64,000 nucleotides of DNA. It comes from Phytophthora hibernalis (lineage: Eukaryota > Oomycota > Peronosporomycetes > Peronosporales > Peronosporaceae). The translations under genes and the position numbers were made by a program. The stretch covers positions 558,001 to 622,000 of the forward strand of contig JAAKBF010000014.1 of the NCBI GenBank assembly GCA_012656075.1, written 5' to 3'. The first letter of the stretch is position 1. Each line of letters begins with the position of its first letter. Positions 10,962 to 21,962 of this stretch are shown here, piece by piece. Under the pieces are notes generated by a model. The model was not told the DNA's origin. It worked only from the letters and a program-made list of their open reading frames with translations, and did not search any database.

Positions 10962-11174
10962 TTAATTAAGTTCGGTTTCGTTGTTAGGTTCGGGTTTGTC
11001 TTCAATAAGTTCGGTTTTAGGCTTACGCTTTCGAGCTCGAATTTGGTCTCTATTCTTGTCGTCGTAGCTCTTTTGATACGACAAGCGAGCGTCGCGTGTG
11101 CGCTGGTAGTAGCGCTTCTGTGCTGCCTTAATGCGCTCTTTGTTAGCGAGGTATTGTTCAGGTGAGTACGTCAT
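10962..11174 (-). CDS. Small basic Polinton protein (YLANKERI repeat-type)
   Basis: An intact 70-residue frame. The first half, MTYSPEQYLANKERIKAAQKRYYQR, is a Lys/Arg/Tyr-rich helix of the NKExI...KxYY type that recurs in small proteins of Polintons and related viruses. The tail is Lys/Pro/Glu-rich. DNA binding is plausible from composition but not shown. It is the last viral-type gene before the CRN gene. The 190-bp gap to the polymerase start is AT-rich, with TATA-like words near 10770-10790. Confidence 0.55.
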   Translation of the reverse strand: MTYSPEQYLANKERIKAAQKRYYQRTRDARLSYQKSYDDKNRDQIRARKRKPKTELIEDKPEPNNETELN

Positions 11175-11414
11175 CTTAGTATATTACTAACTTTATATTT
11201 ATCAGTAATAAAACATAAATAGTTTCACCTTACTTGATTCAATCCTGTTTTTGATCTCTCATTCTTTAGTTTCACCGGTAGCTTGACTTTGTGCGGTTGA
11301 GCGGACAAGAGATACCTTTCGATGCCATGATTAAGCAGATGAGTGCATGTAAGAAGATCTCAATTAGAAGTAAGCAAAAGGATTGCAACGCTTGGACGAT
11401 CATATGGAAGATAT

Positions 11415-12542
11415 TTATTGCAGCATCGCGTAAATCTTCCCGACGATTTCTTTCAATCCTTCAAACGTCGGTATGGTATCGGTGAGTGGAAGAGTACACT
11501 CTTGCTGTCGGACCCTCTCGTCTTCACTGATCAAGAACTTCCACTCGAGAAAATTGGTCACAATGCCATACACCACAGATAGATCTTCGACATCAGCAAG
11601 AGCTTCCAGCCCCGTCACATTCTGAACCAGTCCTTGCAGCATATCTTCACGCTTTGCTTCGACAAGTGAAATTCTCTTGGTGCCACGCTTGAGCACGAAC
11701 TCGAATCGACCTTTCAGGAGCACGTTCTTCCCAACCACGTCTTCTTCGACTAATATGCGGACGTTCTTGAGCAGACGACTGACTGTCTCAAGGATCGGGG
11801 CGATAAAAAACAATCTCTTGGCTTCTTTCCCATCCGAGATTTGTCCATAGAGTTTCCGCACGTCAACAATACGAGCGAGGAGTAGCTCGATGTCAGCATC
11901 AGGAATATCGCTGGGTTGAAGGTCGTAAGAATCGTCGAAGTTGTAAATAGGTTTGATATCTTCCCAACAAAGACTCGAATAGCCCACAGTCTTGTCGCCA
12001 TCGTGATTTTTCCGCTTTTTGTTTGTTTTCTTCGCGTCTTCACTCGTCGTCTTCTGGTTCGCCTCTTGATTCTTCTGACGAATCATTGCATTGATCGCAG
12101 CCCATCGTTTGAGACGTTCGGGGTGACGGTGTATTGTAGTTGGTGGCAAAAAGGGTGCCACGCCGAGAGCCATGGCTGGGGAGCGGTCGTTTTCACCCTT
12201 CGGAACCACCACCAGCACGTGAACTTGGCCTTCACCCGGTTGAAAATTATCGCCAAAGTGCTTGGGGTTCTTGATCCACAGTGTGGGATCCATCTGCACG
12301 CAGCCTTGCGGGTGTCCACGTTCATCGAACGCCACAGCTGCCGCGCCAGCCCCATCCAGCCATCCCCCGTACTTCTTCGCCAGGAAGAGCTGCAGCTTCA
12401 TCGCAGGGGCTGTGATTACTCCATCGCTCTTCTCCTTTATCACCTCCTTCAAGACGGAACCCTTCTCACTATCGTCGATCTTCACGTCGAACGCGCCTCC
12501 AGTTTCACCGACAATCACACATGTTAGCGACAGCAACACCAT
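11415..12542 (-). CDS. Crinkler (CRN) family effector with PD-(D/E)xK-like C-terminus
   Basis: An intact 375-residue frame from ATG 12542; the upstream in-frame codons do not look like CRN. The N-terminal CRN header begins MVLLSLTCVIVGETGGAF. It carries the LFLAK motif at residues 52-56, a DWL-type segment, and the closing HVLVVVP motif at 108-114. A basic KKTNKKRK stretch (171-178) could be a nuclear signal. The C-terminal domain has RFEFVL (279-284) and VEAK (294-297), the strand pattern of restriction-endonuclease-like folds. CRN proteins are delivered into host cells or used between microbes, and most act in the nucleus. No signal peptide is evident, as in many CRNs. It lies directly beside the Polinton, in repeat-rich DNA typical of effector genes. 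Confidence 0.88.
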   Translation of the reverse strand: MVLLSLTCVIVGETGGAFDVKIDDSEKGSVLKEVIKEKSDGVITAPAMKLQLFLAKKYGGWLDGAGAAAVAFDERGHPQGCVQMDPTLWIKNPKHFGDNFQPGEGQVHVLVVVPKGENDRSPAMALGVAPFLPPTTIHRHPERLKRWAAINAMIRQKNQEANQKTTSEDAKKTNKKRKNHDGDKTVGYSSLCWEDIKPIYNFDDSYDLQPSDIPDADIELLLARIVDVRKLYGQISDGKEAKRLFFIAPILETVSRLLKNVRILVEEDVVGKNVLLKGRFEFVLKRGTKRISLVEAKREDMLQGLVQNVTGLEALADVEDLSVVYGIVTNFLEWKFLISEDERVRQQECTLPLTDTIPTFEGLKEIVGKIYAMLQ

Positions 12543-13403
12543 CTTTCTTCGACGGGGCAGATTCTGGAATGAGGAAGAAGGCAGGGAGAATTTCTGGGCG
12601 TATTTAAGCGGAAATGAAGGCGTGTCACATAGACTTCCAACCAATGATGGGACGCCACGCGTTGCGCTATTCCTGGCGGTTGTAAACTGTTCTATTGAAT
12701 TTATCAGTGTTCCGGTAGAGATTTAATTCTGTTCGCTCCAAGGTAGCCCAATATAAAGGCTCGCTCTCAGCTGGAACGGTCGTCGAGATCTCAGTCGTCG
12801 AGCGGCTCTGAAACTACCTCAAGATTCAAAAGATGTCTCTTTCGCTCTCAGGTGGTCGAGAGGTTGCGTCGTCGAAATACCAGCTGCCTCGAAAGAACGT
12901 TCCAGGATTGGTCTCGTTGGTAAATTACGGTAAGGAAAAAATTGGCGGCGTAATGTTTCACTATATACTACTACCGGTATTAAACTCCGTCGACGAAGCC
13001 CCACAGAGTTTAAGGTATACTCAGCCCTCTGACGAAGTATGAAGAGGAAACGCTAAGTAGTTATCGATCTGAATCAGCAATGGATCTCGCAGTAGCTTTG
13101 GGTCATTTCGACGCCTTCCTTTATTCAGTGACGCGAAATAGAACTACGCAGAATATTTGCCCTGGTTTGAGCGCAACCACCCGGCTCAATTCAGCGCCAC
13201 AAGGAGGGCACCAGGACAGCGTGCATCCATATTTGAACTTGTTGAACTTGCAAGCTTAATCCATCGAACCATCGGCATAACAGCACAACAAAGCAGAATA
13301 TCATTATCATCAATGCAAACCGTGAGTTTGTTCGTGAGAACCTACTCGGAAACTTAGAATCTCCAACCGAAAAAGTCGATCAGCCAAATCCGTCTTCTCT
13401 GCC
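12543..13403. other. Gap with one dispersed repeat, otherwise no gene seen
   Basis: Holds the upstream region of the CRN gene, then a dispersed repeat (12836-12980), then about 420 bp in which no convincing gene is visible. A short plus-strand frame at 13157-13357 has no recognisable family. Confidence 0.6.
12836..12980 (+). repeat. Dispersed ~145-bp repeat, copy 1
   Basis: About 145 bp closely match 48725-48868 in the same orientation, by eye nearly 90%. Both include GCTCTCAGGTGGTCGAGAGG (an imperfect hairpin), GGTAAATTACGGTAAGGAAAA and the end CTATATACTACTACCGGTAT. It is probably the end of a transposable element. The second copy is directly followed by another repeat family. Confidence 0.8.
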
Positions 13404-14185
13404 CTACAGCTCACTCACGGCGCTGGCCACCACGCCGCCAATCAGCGCTTGAATGGACGCAATACTCTCGGCACTGCCGTCCACACGGGTCAGAATCTCG
13501 ATCGCCGACGCCCACTCCTTGACCACCTTGGCCTTCTCCAAGGACGCCGCCATAGCGTCACTTTTCTCCTCTTCAACGAGAGCCTCAGTGTGTTCCACCA
13601 CCTTCTTCTTCTTCTGCGGCGCCTCCTTCTTCTCCACCTCTTCCCGAAGTCTCTTCGAGTGACTTTTCACTGTTTTGTCCTCTGTCTCTGTCGTCTTCTT
13701 GTTCGTGCGTGGAGTCTCTGTAGGCACCTTTTAGGGATACAGGCCATACTGTCCTTCCAGTAGTCCAGTAAAAGACCCACAAAGTTGGGTTTCACATGGT
13801 TCTTTTTCGGTCGCAGCTCCAGCAGTACACAGGCCTTACGCAGTGTCCGGGCCTTGCAGCCGTTCAGTTGGTCGAACACCTCGTCGATATCACTTTCGGG
13901 AGGGACAAGCTGCACGAAGTCGGTGACGTCGGTGACTTCGTCCATTATATCTGGTTTGGCAGGTTCCTCAGTTGTGGGAATGGCCTCGCCCTTCCAGTAG
14001 GCCACGAGCAGCGAGATGAAGCCGTCCCTGTTGTTGTGCTCACTGACGCCCCGCAGGTTGAAGCGTCTACAGGCCGAGCGCAGATCGTGGTACTTATAGC
14101 TGCTCAGCTGGCCCTGGAACTCGTCCACGTCCCCGTCGGGCGGAAACGTCTCGACGTAGTCCATCAACCGCAGCACCACCGACAT
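13404..14185 (-). CDS. Oomycete protein with two copies of a ~55-aa helical domain
   Basis: I start at ATG 14185 (MSVVLRLMDYVETFPPDGDV). Codons upstream in the frame look like leader. The domain occurs twice: MDYVETFPPDGDVDEF...LVAYWKG and DFVQLVPPESDIDEVF...LLDYWKD. Both have the pattern LRxAC-(x)n-L-(x)n-F-x-x-LL-x-x-YW, which recalls SAP-like two-helix modules. The C-terminus is Lys/Glu-rich with KKKKK, then an amphipathic helix ending SAVSEL. One break at the AAAA run near 13733 is fixed by one A. No function can be given; a nuclear or DNA-bound role is a guess from the SAP-like look and basic stretch. Confidence 0.6.
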
Positions 14186-14423
14186 CGCCTTTTCCGCTTT
14201 TGACGAGAGGTTTCCAAGATTTTTAATCTCCTTTATATCGATATTTCTATACATCGGTACCTGTTTGTATAGATATTCACCAAGTTGTTTCGTATAGTGT
14301 GTAGAGGTGTTACATTTGATAGTGACTGCATATAGCGATACCATGTTGGAAGCTATGGGATAAGTTGCGACGTGGTGGTACATGGGGCTATTGCTGTTTG
14401 CATCGCGTGCGGCAACTATTTAC

Positions 14424-15616
14424 GATGGCGGAAGTGCAGCTCGTGTGTCTCTCCCTAGTGCGGAACGGTCCATCACACTGGGCGCGTCAGCTTCAACTTG
14501 CTCTGGTTACGACCTGCGTTCGTCAGTGGCGCTGCTGGAGCTGCTCTTCTACTCGACTAGCGAGTTCCTGAACTTCGTGGAGACGCAGCACGAGGTGTCT
14601 CTCGTGTTCGAGGAGCAGCTGCTGAGCAAGTTCCCGACGGGGGCGCTGGAGTTCGAGTCGCTGCGTTGGAAGGCGCTTCAGGGGCGTCGACTGAGCCTGG
14701 CGCCTTCGTGAGCCAATTGGCGGTGCTCACACAACGGAGCTGGCTGCTCACGGACTCAGTGTCTTCCAGATCTCCACGTACCAATCGGACAATGGTGAGT
14801 ATTGGAGGAGGTGGAGAGGAGGGAGAGGGGTACTCATTTGTGATGTAGTTTTGGTGAAGGTGGAGGACTTAGACGCGGCAATTGGCTGTCTGCAGCGCTT
14901 CTGCTGCATTGAGATGGAGAACGGGGAGCAGCTGAGAGTGAGGGAAGTGGACGCAATGGAAGAGGTGCAGCAGAAGGAGGATCCGTTGCCGGTGCATCAC
15001 CACCCGCTTAGTGTGCCGGATGTGAAGCTGCATCTTGTGCAGTTGAATAGGACGTTCGTGCGCAGACACTTGTACTCGCGACGAGCGGTCCTTGATAAGG
15101 CACGTGCGCTCATGGATCAGGGAGATCAGGGAGTGCTCGTATCGCCGGATTTCTGGAGACCTGTGTAGATTGGCAACACGAAGCTGGGCTTTATCGAGAC
15201 GGGTATTTTGCCGGACAGACGCAAGTGCTGGTGAACGCCGGCACCACAGTGTTTTACCTGAGCACTTACGCCACGGTACGGTGCATGGTGATTTCTTTTG
15301 AAAATGGCGTCCTCACTGGTGTATTTGTCAGGACTTTATGTTGATCAAGGAGGACGAATGGGATAATGCCCTTCCAATTTTGAGAGATCATTTACTTCTC
15401 ATTGAAGGTGCCGTTGGCCGCCTGAACTATAGAGCACGTATTTATGACAGGCAAGAGGGAAGGTCGCAACGCTGGAGCGATAACAAGGTCTCGCTGCTAA
15501 GATCGTCTGCTAGACAAATGAACGTATTGAGACAAGATCTGCGGCGATACTCGGTATGTACATGTATAATGTGGCGATTTGTTCAGATTAAGCTTGCAAG
15601 ATTTCGTAGGCATTGA
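14424..15616 (+). CDS. CASTOR/GATS-like ACT-domain protein (probable amino-acid sensor)
   Basis: Reading across two introns (14795-14848, 15276-15331; both GT-AG), the frame contains LLFYSTSEFLNF...EVSLVFEEQLLSKFP, then VFQISTYQSDNVLVKVEDLD, then a second copy TVFYLSTYATDFMLIKED. The doubled S-T-Y-x-[ST]-D-x-[VM]-L-[VI] strands are the signature of the paired ACT domains in CASTOR/GATS proteins, which in animals bind arginine and signal to TORC1. Frame breaks near 14515, 14690 and 15160 need one-base changes. The start (MAEVQLVCL) and the 3' end are uncertain; the tail overlaps the convergent CAP-H2 gene end. Whether it senses an amino acid in oomycetes is inference. Confidence 0.55.
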
Positions 15617-17849
15617 CTGTGCTGAGGAGTTGCATCTTGAACGGTACCTTGCCGTGGTCAGCTGTGGTATGTGCGTGTGAAAGCGCCACGTTGCCGTTGT
15701 TAGCCAACTGCAGCGATGCCAGAAAGAGTCGGCAGACCTCGAATGAACTCTTCCCATCCACCAGTGTCTCGAATGGCGTCGTCTCGATTTCTTCCTCATC
15801 CTCGGATACCGGGTCCAACCTCGCACGCTTGCTCGTCACTTTATCCTTTCTCGTCGTTTGGCGGTGCCTGTCCAGACTGGTACTCTTTTGTTCCTCCTCC
15901 AGGCGGCCAATGATTTCACGACCATAGTGATGGATATCAAAGGGCGGGTGGGCATCCTGCTGCTTGAGCAGAGGAGTCAGCTTCTCCTGCCAGTCGTTGA
16001 CCTGTTTGCTCAGGTCTGTCTCGCGCACGTACTTCTCGGTACCGGACATGAAGGACGCCAGGTGCTGCCTACAGATCTCTTCATACGTAAGCGACCCACC
16101 GGAACTGCCCGTGGCAGCAGCGGCTGCCTCGTACGAGCCCATCGGGTCGTCCATGTCATTTCCTTGGTCCCAGTCACCTTCATCAAAACCGTCATCATAA
16201 GCATTATCGTCTCCGTTGTCGTCGTCCTCCTCATCGTTGTTTCCGTTAGCATCATTTCGGAAAGCCATATCCAGTCGTGCTGTTGCTGTGGATAGCGTTA
16301 ACGCTTGCATCTGATTGTTTCCTTCGGCTTCCTCTTCCTCCATAGCCTGCTCGCGCAGCAACATAGCTTGCGCACTGTGCTTTTCACGAGCTTCGCAACG
16401 GCGCATGGCACTGCGCCACTTAGCCTCCCGCTGCCAGAGCGCATCGCAACTTTTGACGAGAAGTGGCGCCTTGCAAAAGGTTCGTTTACACGTCTTCTCC
16501 AGCGGGTTTTCGGTCAAAGTCTCCGTCCAGACCCAGGACGCCCACTGCGGTCCGTTCGACCCCATAAAGAAGCGCTCCTGGAACGTCGGATCGGACAAAC
16601 CGTCCTGCTCTGCATCGACGTCCATGCCCACAGCACTTTCCTTATTGCTGAGAGCTGCAACACCGGCCTTCTTTTTTTGTACGCCGGGACTTTCGGGTAC
16701 GACCGGCCCTTTCGAAACGGCCGTGCCACCGAGATGCTGGCATCGTAGGCATCCAGAGGTGCCCACGGATCCTTCTCAATTACTGGAAGTTCTGTTGTCG
16801 AGCGCGTAATACGAGTAGTCGGCTCTGGGACAGGTACGTCTTCTTCTTGGGCAGCACCTCCAGCGTCTTCCACGGGAACGTCGTGGTCCATCGCATTCCC
16901 ACCGTCATACTCGTAGTCTGGCTGTTCATCAAATCCATTATCGTCTCCACCCTCATCATCGCCAGCGTCCATATTGTCAAAGTCCAGCGCCATGGCGGGA
17001 TTCTCTCCGTCCGCCGCTACCCACATCCCCTTTCCTCTGCCGGGCGTCTCGCCAAACGCAAGTGACTGGTCTCGGATCGCCTGTTGCTGCGGTCGCAGGT
17101 ACTTTTACTGGCCTCATCCAGCAGAAGTACACCTGAGGCATGCAAATTGCACGACATGAGCTTGAACGTGTCTCCGTGGTCGCGTTCGTCCGGCACGAGC
17201 GAGCCCATGAGCGCGATAGAGGCCTGGATGTTGTTCTTGCTCCTGTTCAGTGCGCGCGCCTCCTTCCTCTTCCTGCGTCGGTCACTCTCCGTCTCCTCGT
17301 CCTGGGGCTTGTCCTGTTTCAGCGTAATGTGCGTCGCTTTGGCCTCCTCCAGCTCGTCGTAGAGCGGCAGTGGGTTGCTAAACGCGTTGGTCTCTGCGTC
17401 TTCACTCTCGTCTTCGTCCTGTCCGTCCATTGGTTCCCCATTCTGCTGCCTCTGGGGCCTGTCGTCCTGCTGCTTGGACAGATGCGCGAGCGTCTGGTAC
17501 ACGAGCGCGTGCAGGTACTCGACCTTGCGGCTGTAGATGACGCTCGTGCCCTGGATGAGCAGCGCCGCCTCAGCGAAGTTCATGACGTTGTCCCCGTCTC
17601 TAGCGACGCTGGCTCCATCCTCTGGGTTGAATGCGATGCTCAAATGTTCGAGTTTGACCATGTATTCCTCCAGTTCAGCAGCCAAGTCGATGTTCCAGTT
17701 CTTGCTCAGGTCCCTATAGAGAATTAAAGGGTGGGGATTAGTTCAGAAGAGAGACGAGAAGACGGAGAAGAGGACGAGAGGACGAGAGGACGAGAGGAGG
17801 TGACGCACCGAATGGGCTGCAGCAAGTGCTGCAGACGCCCCTCGCTCAT
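15588..17849 (-). CDS. NCAPH2: Condensin-II subunit H2 (CAP-H2 kleisin)
   Basis: Exon 1 (17809-17849) encodes MSEGRLQHLLQPIR. A GT-AG intron (17714-17808) joins in frame to DLSKNWNIDLAAELEEYM, then to MNFAEAALLIQGTSVIYSRKVEYLHALVYQTL. This is the conserved N-terminal kleisin motif of CAP-H2, which contacts the SMC2 neck. The middle is acidic and low complexity. The C-terminal part (LTYEEICRQHLASF ... SFEVCRLFLASLQLAN) matches the winged-helix end that contacts SMC4. Breaks near 17080 and 16710 are fixed by one base at short runs. Condensin II compacts chromosomes in mitosis. The gene is convergent with the ACT-domain gene. Confidence 0.85.
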
Positions 17850-18152
17850 GGCCGGAAGACGCTGGTGGCAGACGCGCGATAATTCACAATTTGAATTTTG
17901 AGGAAAACGGACGGGGATTGGCCGAAAATATGTTTACTTTCGATACCGCATAAACACTTCTCATAGAGCTCACCTTGTCTTAGCCAATCAAGTTGCATTA
18001 AAAGTGGACCACCTCGTGCCACTTCTCATAAAGCACACAACCGAAAAATACAATACCAAGCACAAATTTAAGATAGCAGCACCGGTAGCAGCCATTCATT
18101 CCGAAGCTCCTTCCAGCATTTCAGCACTCATTGTGTGTTTTTGCTAAGCGTG
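17850..18152. other. Upstream gap between CAP-H2 and pogo element
   Basis: About 300 bp with no ORF of note. It should hold the CAP-H2 promoter and the 5' end of the pogo-type element; no terminal inverted repeat was found by eye. Confidence 0.5.
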
Positions 18153-19420
18153 ATGGCACGAACTGGTCGAACACGTCTGAGGGACAATGGTGGATCTCAG
18201 CCAAAGCAATACAAACGTGTAGCGGTAACGTATGAGTTCAAATTGCGAGTCCTGAAGCATTTAGAGACGTCGACAATGGTCTCGACGGTCTCCAAGTTCT
18301 TCCCTGGCGGCAAATATCACTCCAAGCGACGCCAAGTGTACGCCTGGAGGAAGGCCAGGGTGGTTATCGAGCGCCATTGCGCACAAGGGAAGCGTTTTCA
18401 TCGACGGTCTCGCAGCTTTGTTGCCAGCTCCACGATGTCCAAGCTCGAAGAAGAGCAGCTTGTGCGTTGGGTGAATGAACTCCGAGCTGACGGGGTGCCC
18501 GTGACGTCTCTGAAGCTCAAGCTCCAAGGCCCAGGAGATTTACCAGGCCCGCCCTCGCCCCAGAGTCTTCCGAGCGTCGTGGAGCTGGCGAAGGCTCTTT
18601 CTGCGCCGCCACCGACTGTCAATTCGCCGTAAAACTCGGGAAGGCCAGACGTCGCCGGAGGATGCGTTGCTGAAGATGGCCGAGTTTAGCGAGAAGGTGC
18701 GAAACAAGATGAAGGTGCTGGGTATAGCTGTAGTCTACAACGCTGACCAAACAGGTGCGTTAAATGGCAAGTACTACCAACCTGCTTACTGACGTTTTGC
18801 GGATGTGTGCGTGTCAGGCGTGAACTATGAATATGTGCCAACTGCGACGGTTAATCGACGAGGGAGAAAACTGTCTGGGTGAAGTGCGCGGGGAAGACAA
18901 AGGAGCGCGTCACTGCCATGCTGTTGGCCGCTAGTGACGGAACCAAGTGTGAGCCATTCCTCGTGTTCAAGACCCGTCCCTCGACAAAGCCAGAAATTGC
19001 TCACGAGAACAAGGTGGTTCGACATGGCTTTGGTCGCAAACTCTGGAGCGAGATCACTCCGCTACAGGAGGGCACACGCATTTACGGCAATGGTGTAGGC
19101 TGGTGGAAAAGTGAGCTGTCTATTGAGTTTCTCTACATGCACTTTGGGAAACGAGACAACATGCCGAGCCGATCCTCTTGCTCTGGGACGACTTCTCCTG
19201 TCATTGGCGTGTGGACATGGTCATCTTTGCCCGCTTAATCAACGTCGAGCTCATGAAAGTCCCTCCGGGCTACACGTATGTCTGCCAGCCCGCCGACGTT
19301 GCTTGGAATCGCCCACTGAAAGAGGCGATACGAAAGCAGTGGGTGGAGTTTCTACTGCAGCAAGTTCGAGCCGCAGGAGCTGGGGTGCCCTTCAAGATGA
19401 CGCCGCCCTCGCAGGTTTTG
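18153..19420 (+). mobile_element. pogo/Tigger-like transposase (DDE_1), frame-broken
   Basis: Begins at ATG 18153 with a basic psq/CENP-B-type helix-turn-helix region (AVTYEFKLRVLKHLE...VSKFFPGG). The catalytic domain follows: VYNADQTG holds the first Asp, ILLLWDDFSCHW the second, and PPGYTYVCQPADVAWNRPLK the third, as in DDE_1 superfamily transposases. A GT-AG intron of 63 bp (18755-18817) joins DQTG to VNYEY, so the gene is spliced. Several one-base breaks (near 18530, 18860, 19160) disturb the frame. The 3' end is fused to a MULE fragment at about 19,410. Confidence 0.8.
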
Positions 19421-20435
19421 GAGACAACCCGCGTTACCGCTTCCTGATGTGCTTCTTTCATGTTATGAAGAAGATCCAGGAGCGGGTCAAGCTACATTCC
19501 TCGGTTGCACAAGCTCGAGTTCTACGAGAGAGATACGACGTGCACTTCGCTCGTAGTCATACGGAATATCTGCAGATGCTGCGTCCCATTTTGCGCGGAT
19601 GGATGATTGAGCCTACTCTGGTTCCTTTTGCGCAATACGTATACGGGCAATGACTGACCGGACACTTCACGGCATGGCAGGTGTTCGCACCTCCGCCTGG
19701 ATTCGCGTCCACGAACAATCCCGCCGAGACATTCAACGCCTTGTTGAAGCGCGACTACACGCTGCTCCGCCGGCTCAAATGGGTACGCTTTTAAGGGAGC
19801 TAAGCGCGTGCTGCCAAGATCAGTCGAGTAGTGCGAGAGCGTTCGAGTTCACGGTGTGTCCGGCAGCAACCCTCACACGGAGGGTGACGGAGTTGATGCG
19901 CAGAAATTGTTGGGTGATCACGGATCCATGTCGTGATCTCCTGGATGCGGTCGTGGTTCTCCATCTGTGTCCGGCCGTAGTGGTTTACGAAGTTCTGCAC
20001 CGTCTTCAGGCCGAGCAACTCCTCCAAGGGGGTACCGAACTTGCGAGAGAGCGCATGCCGAATCCGCATCGGGCGCAACTGGTTCTCCGCCAGGTCGCGG
20101 CAGAACGCCTTCTGCGCCAGAGTAAGCTTCTTGCGCCCTGGGCAGACGACAGGTGAGTTGTGGTCTCCAAACTCGAAGATGGACGCGTGCTCAGAGTCCA
20201 AGCACGTGACCATCTTCCCACGCCACGCGCACTTCAATGGGCTCGCCTCGCTGCACGATTCAGAGCCGCACTCGAGCAGGCGATAGCGCATCTTGTGCTC
20301 CGCGCCTGTGCAGATCGTGCAAACCATCGTTTGGCTCTTGTTAATGTCAAAGGACTTGAGTGACGCCATCACCGCTTCGGCTTCAGCGGCGTCGACGTCG
20401 ACAGCCCTCTCACGCCAGCTCACCTGCCTCGGCAT
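19421..20435. mobile_element. MULE transposase fragments in head-to-head order
   Basis: On the plus strand, 19430-19800 encodes YRFLMCFFHVMKKIQERV...HTEYLQ and PPGFASTNNPAETFNALLKRDYTL, typical of the middle and C-terminal part of Mutator-like transposases. From about 19,850 to 20,435 the minus strand encodes the N-terminal part of such a protein: a Cys/His segment (YRLLECGSESC...LKCAW) followed by a helical region (MRIRHALSRKFGTPLEELLGL). The two parts therefore face each other, so the element is rearranged, not simply truncated. Confidence 0.65.
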
Positions 20436-21962
20436 GCTTGCTCAGGTGGGGCTTTCAGGAAATTGTGTGGGTCACGCACCGCAACTGCTCGACACAATCC
20501 GCCAATGGAAGGCATCTGCCACCTGACATAATGGCAGGTTCTGGTTGGTCAGATTATTCCTTCCCACGCCCCGTTTGCGCGCTTCCTGCGCTGTCCTCTC
20601 GCATTGTGTAGCAAGGCTACAGGTGCGAATCTTATTGTGCTGACCACGTTTTATGGTGCCTACACAGACGCATTGTGCTATGGCTGCACTGTATTGTGTG
20701 CTTCATGCGTTCTCATCGCCAGACTGCATACACTACTCATCTACGCAACAACGCAACAACGCACCAACTTTCAACCGTGGTGATGACGACACGGGCTAGC
20801 CAAAGCTTTCATCCGCGGCCCCGGATCCATTTCCTGTAACCAGGGCCTGGATCGGCCCCGCCGACCCACGGTGTAGATATTTTTAATCTCAAGACGCACT
20901 CGCCTCGCGCAACGGTGTCGTTGATAGTGGTGTATACTTTTCATTAACAAATGTATTGAAACAAGAGAGTGGTGGACCTGCCCAGACGTCCGCAGGAAAC
21001 AACAGAACCTGCTGGCCCGGGAAAGCGAACGAGTAGATGCACGACCGCACGGTGAAGCAGGTCGCGAGCGAACTGGGGGCGACGTCGGCGCAGGCAAGCT
21101 AAATATATGTCTGCCTGTGAGATCTGCCTAGCACTTTGCTCGGAATGCTCGGAAAGTAACCCCCTTAGCATTGTACCTCACTTGGGGTGCGTGGTATGAA
21201 TAGCGAGCTTTAATTTAATAAATAAAATTATTCGCGCACAACTTCGGAAAGGGTGACGCAGGAGATCACACCGCCGCGATGCAGCAATTTGACTTTACTG
21301 TACTGCAGTCAGCAAAGCAGATGCTAGGGACGTTCCCTATGAAATTAAATATTCTGCTGTACAAAAACCTGCAGCAATTTGAAAACCTGTGATATTTATG
21401 CAAAACGCTGAAAATATAAGATAGTTTCACTAGAGATTTGTATTGGCGTGGTACCTACTTTTTATGTGGACCCCATTTTTTCATTTGTCGAATTAATCCC
21501 TGTTTTTTTGGGCTGTCCGTCCTAACGTGACCGTTAGCACTAACGTTACCAGGAAAATACTTCTACACCAGTTAGCGTAAATAATAAACGGAGACGTGCT
21601 GTCCCAGTTAACGTTGCCGCAATCTGCTTTCAGCATTTGCCGCTGTGATAGTCTCGCTTCATCGCTGCGAAAAATGTGAACATCAATTCCCCTATTTTGT
21701 GTCCCTCAATTGTTTGGCAGAGACGCTAGAGGCGGCTACATTAACATGCTGTCTCGCTAGACTACATATTCTCTTTGCAGCCTTGTCTCATGCTCGTCGT
21801 TCTCGATCGTCGCCGCCTGTCCGAGCAGCGACTCGAGTATAATATCTACAACCACAAAAGTCTGGCGCCTGTCCATTTCGACTGCCATCGGTCGCAGCGC
21901 ATTTGAGTTAACACCTCTTCTGTAGTTCCTACTCTACGAGTCCAACATTGCAGCTCGTGGCC
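20436..21962. other. Repeat-rich gap upstream of the PX cluster
   Basis: No gene is evident. The interval contains a 360-bp repeat (20715-21076) and a 55-bp repeat (21487-21541). Both have inverted partners near 48.9-49.6 kb. The last ~200 bp should hold the promoter of the first PX gene. Confidence 0.6.
20715..21076 (-). repeat. ~360-bp dispersed repeat, inverted partner of 48874-49228
   Basis: Read on the minus strand it follows 48874-49228 almost base for base, from CCAGTTCGCTCGCGACC to CATCTACGC...CTGGCGAT. A second shared block (21487-21541 versus 49508-49556, also inverted) follows in each copy at a different spacing. Both are therefore copies of one transposable element with internal deletions. 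The pair brackets the plus-strand part of the PX cluster. Confidence 0.9.

Larger units (their letters stand above)
1..11240. mobile_element. Polinton/Maverick-type element (partial, left end outside window)
   Basis: The stretch carries the gene set of a Polinton: an A32-like packaging ATPase, a protein-primed family B DNA polymerase, a retroviral-type integrase with a chromodomain, a fibre-like protein and several small virus-type proteins. ATPase, integrase, polymerase and most small genes are on the minus strand; the fibre gene and the small genes after it are on the plus strand. No major capsid or protease gene is seen here; they may lie left of the window. I could not identify a terminal inverted repeat, so the right boundary near 11.2 kb is only where viral-type genes stop. 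In-frame stops in the fibre gene, one small gene and the polymerase show that the copy is decaying. Confidence 0.9.

Noticed and set aside
13157..13357. MPWFERNHPAQF ORF as a gene
   Set aside because: It has no family resemblance or splice context and is too short to support.
16010..16255. Met/Thr-rich ORF on the minus strand inside CAP-H2
   Set aside because: It is an out-of-frame reading of the acidic low-complexity region of CAP-H2.
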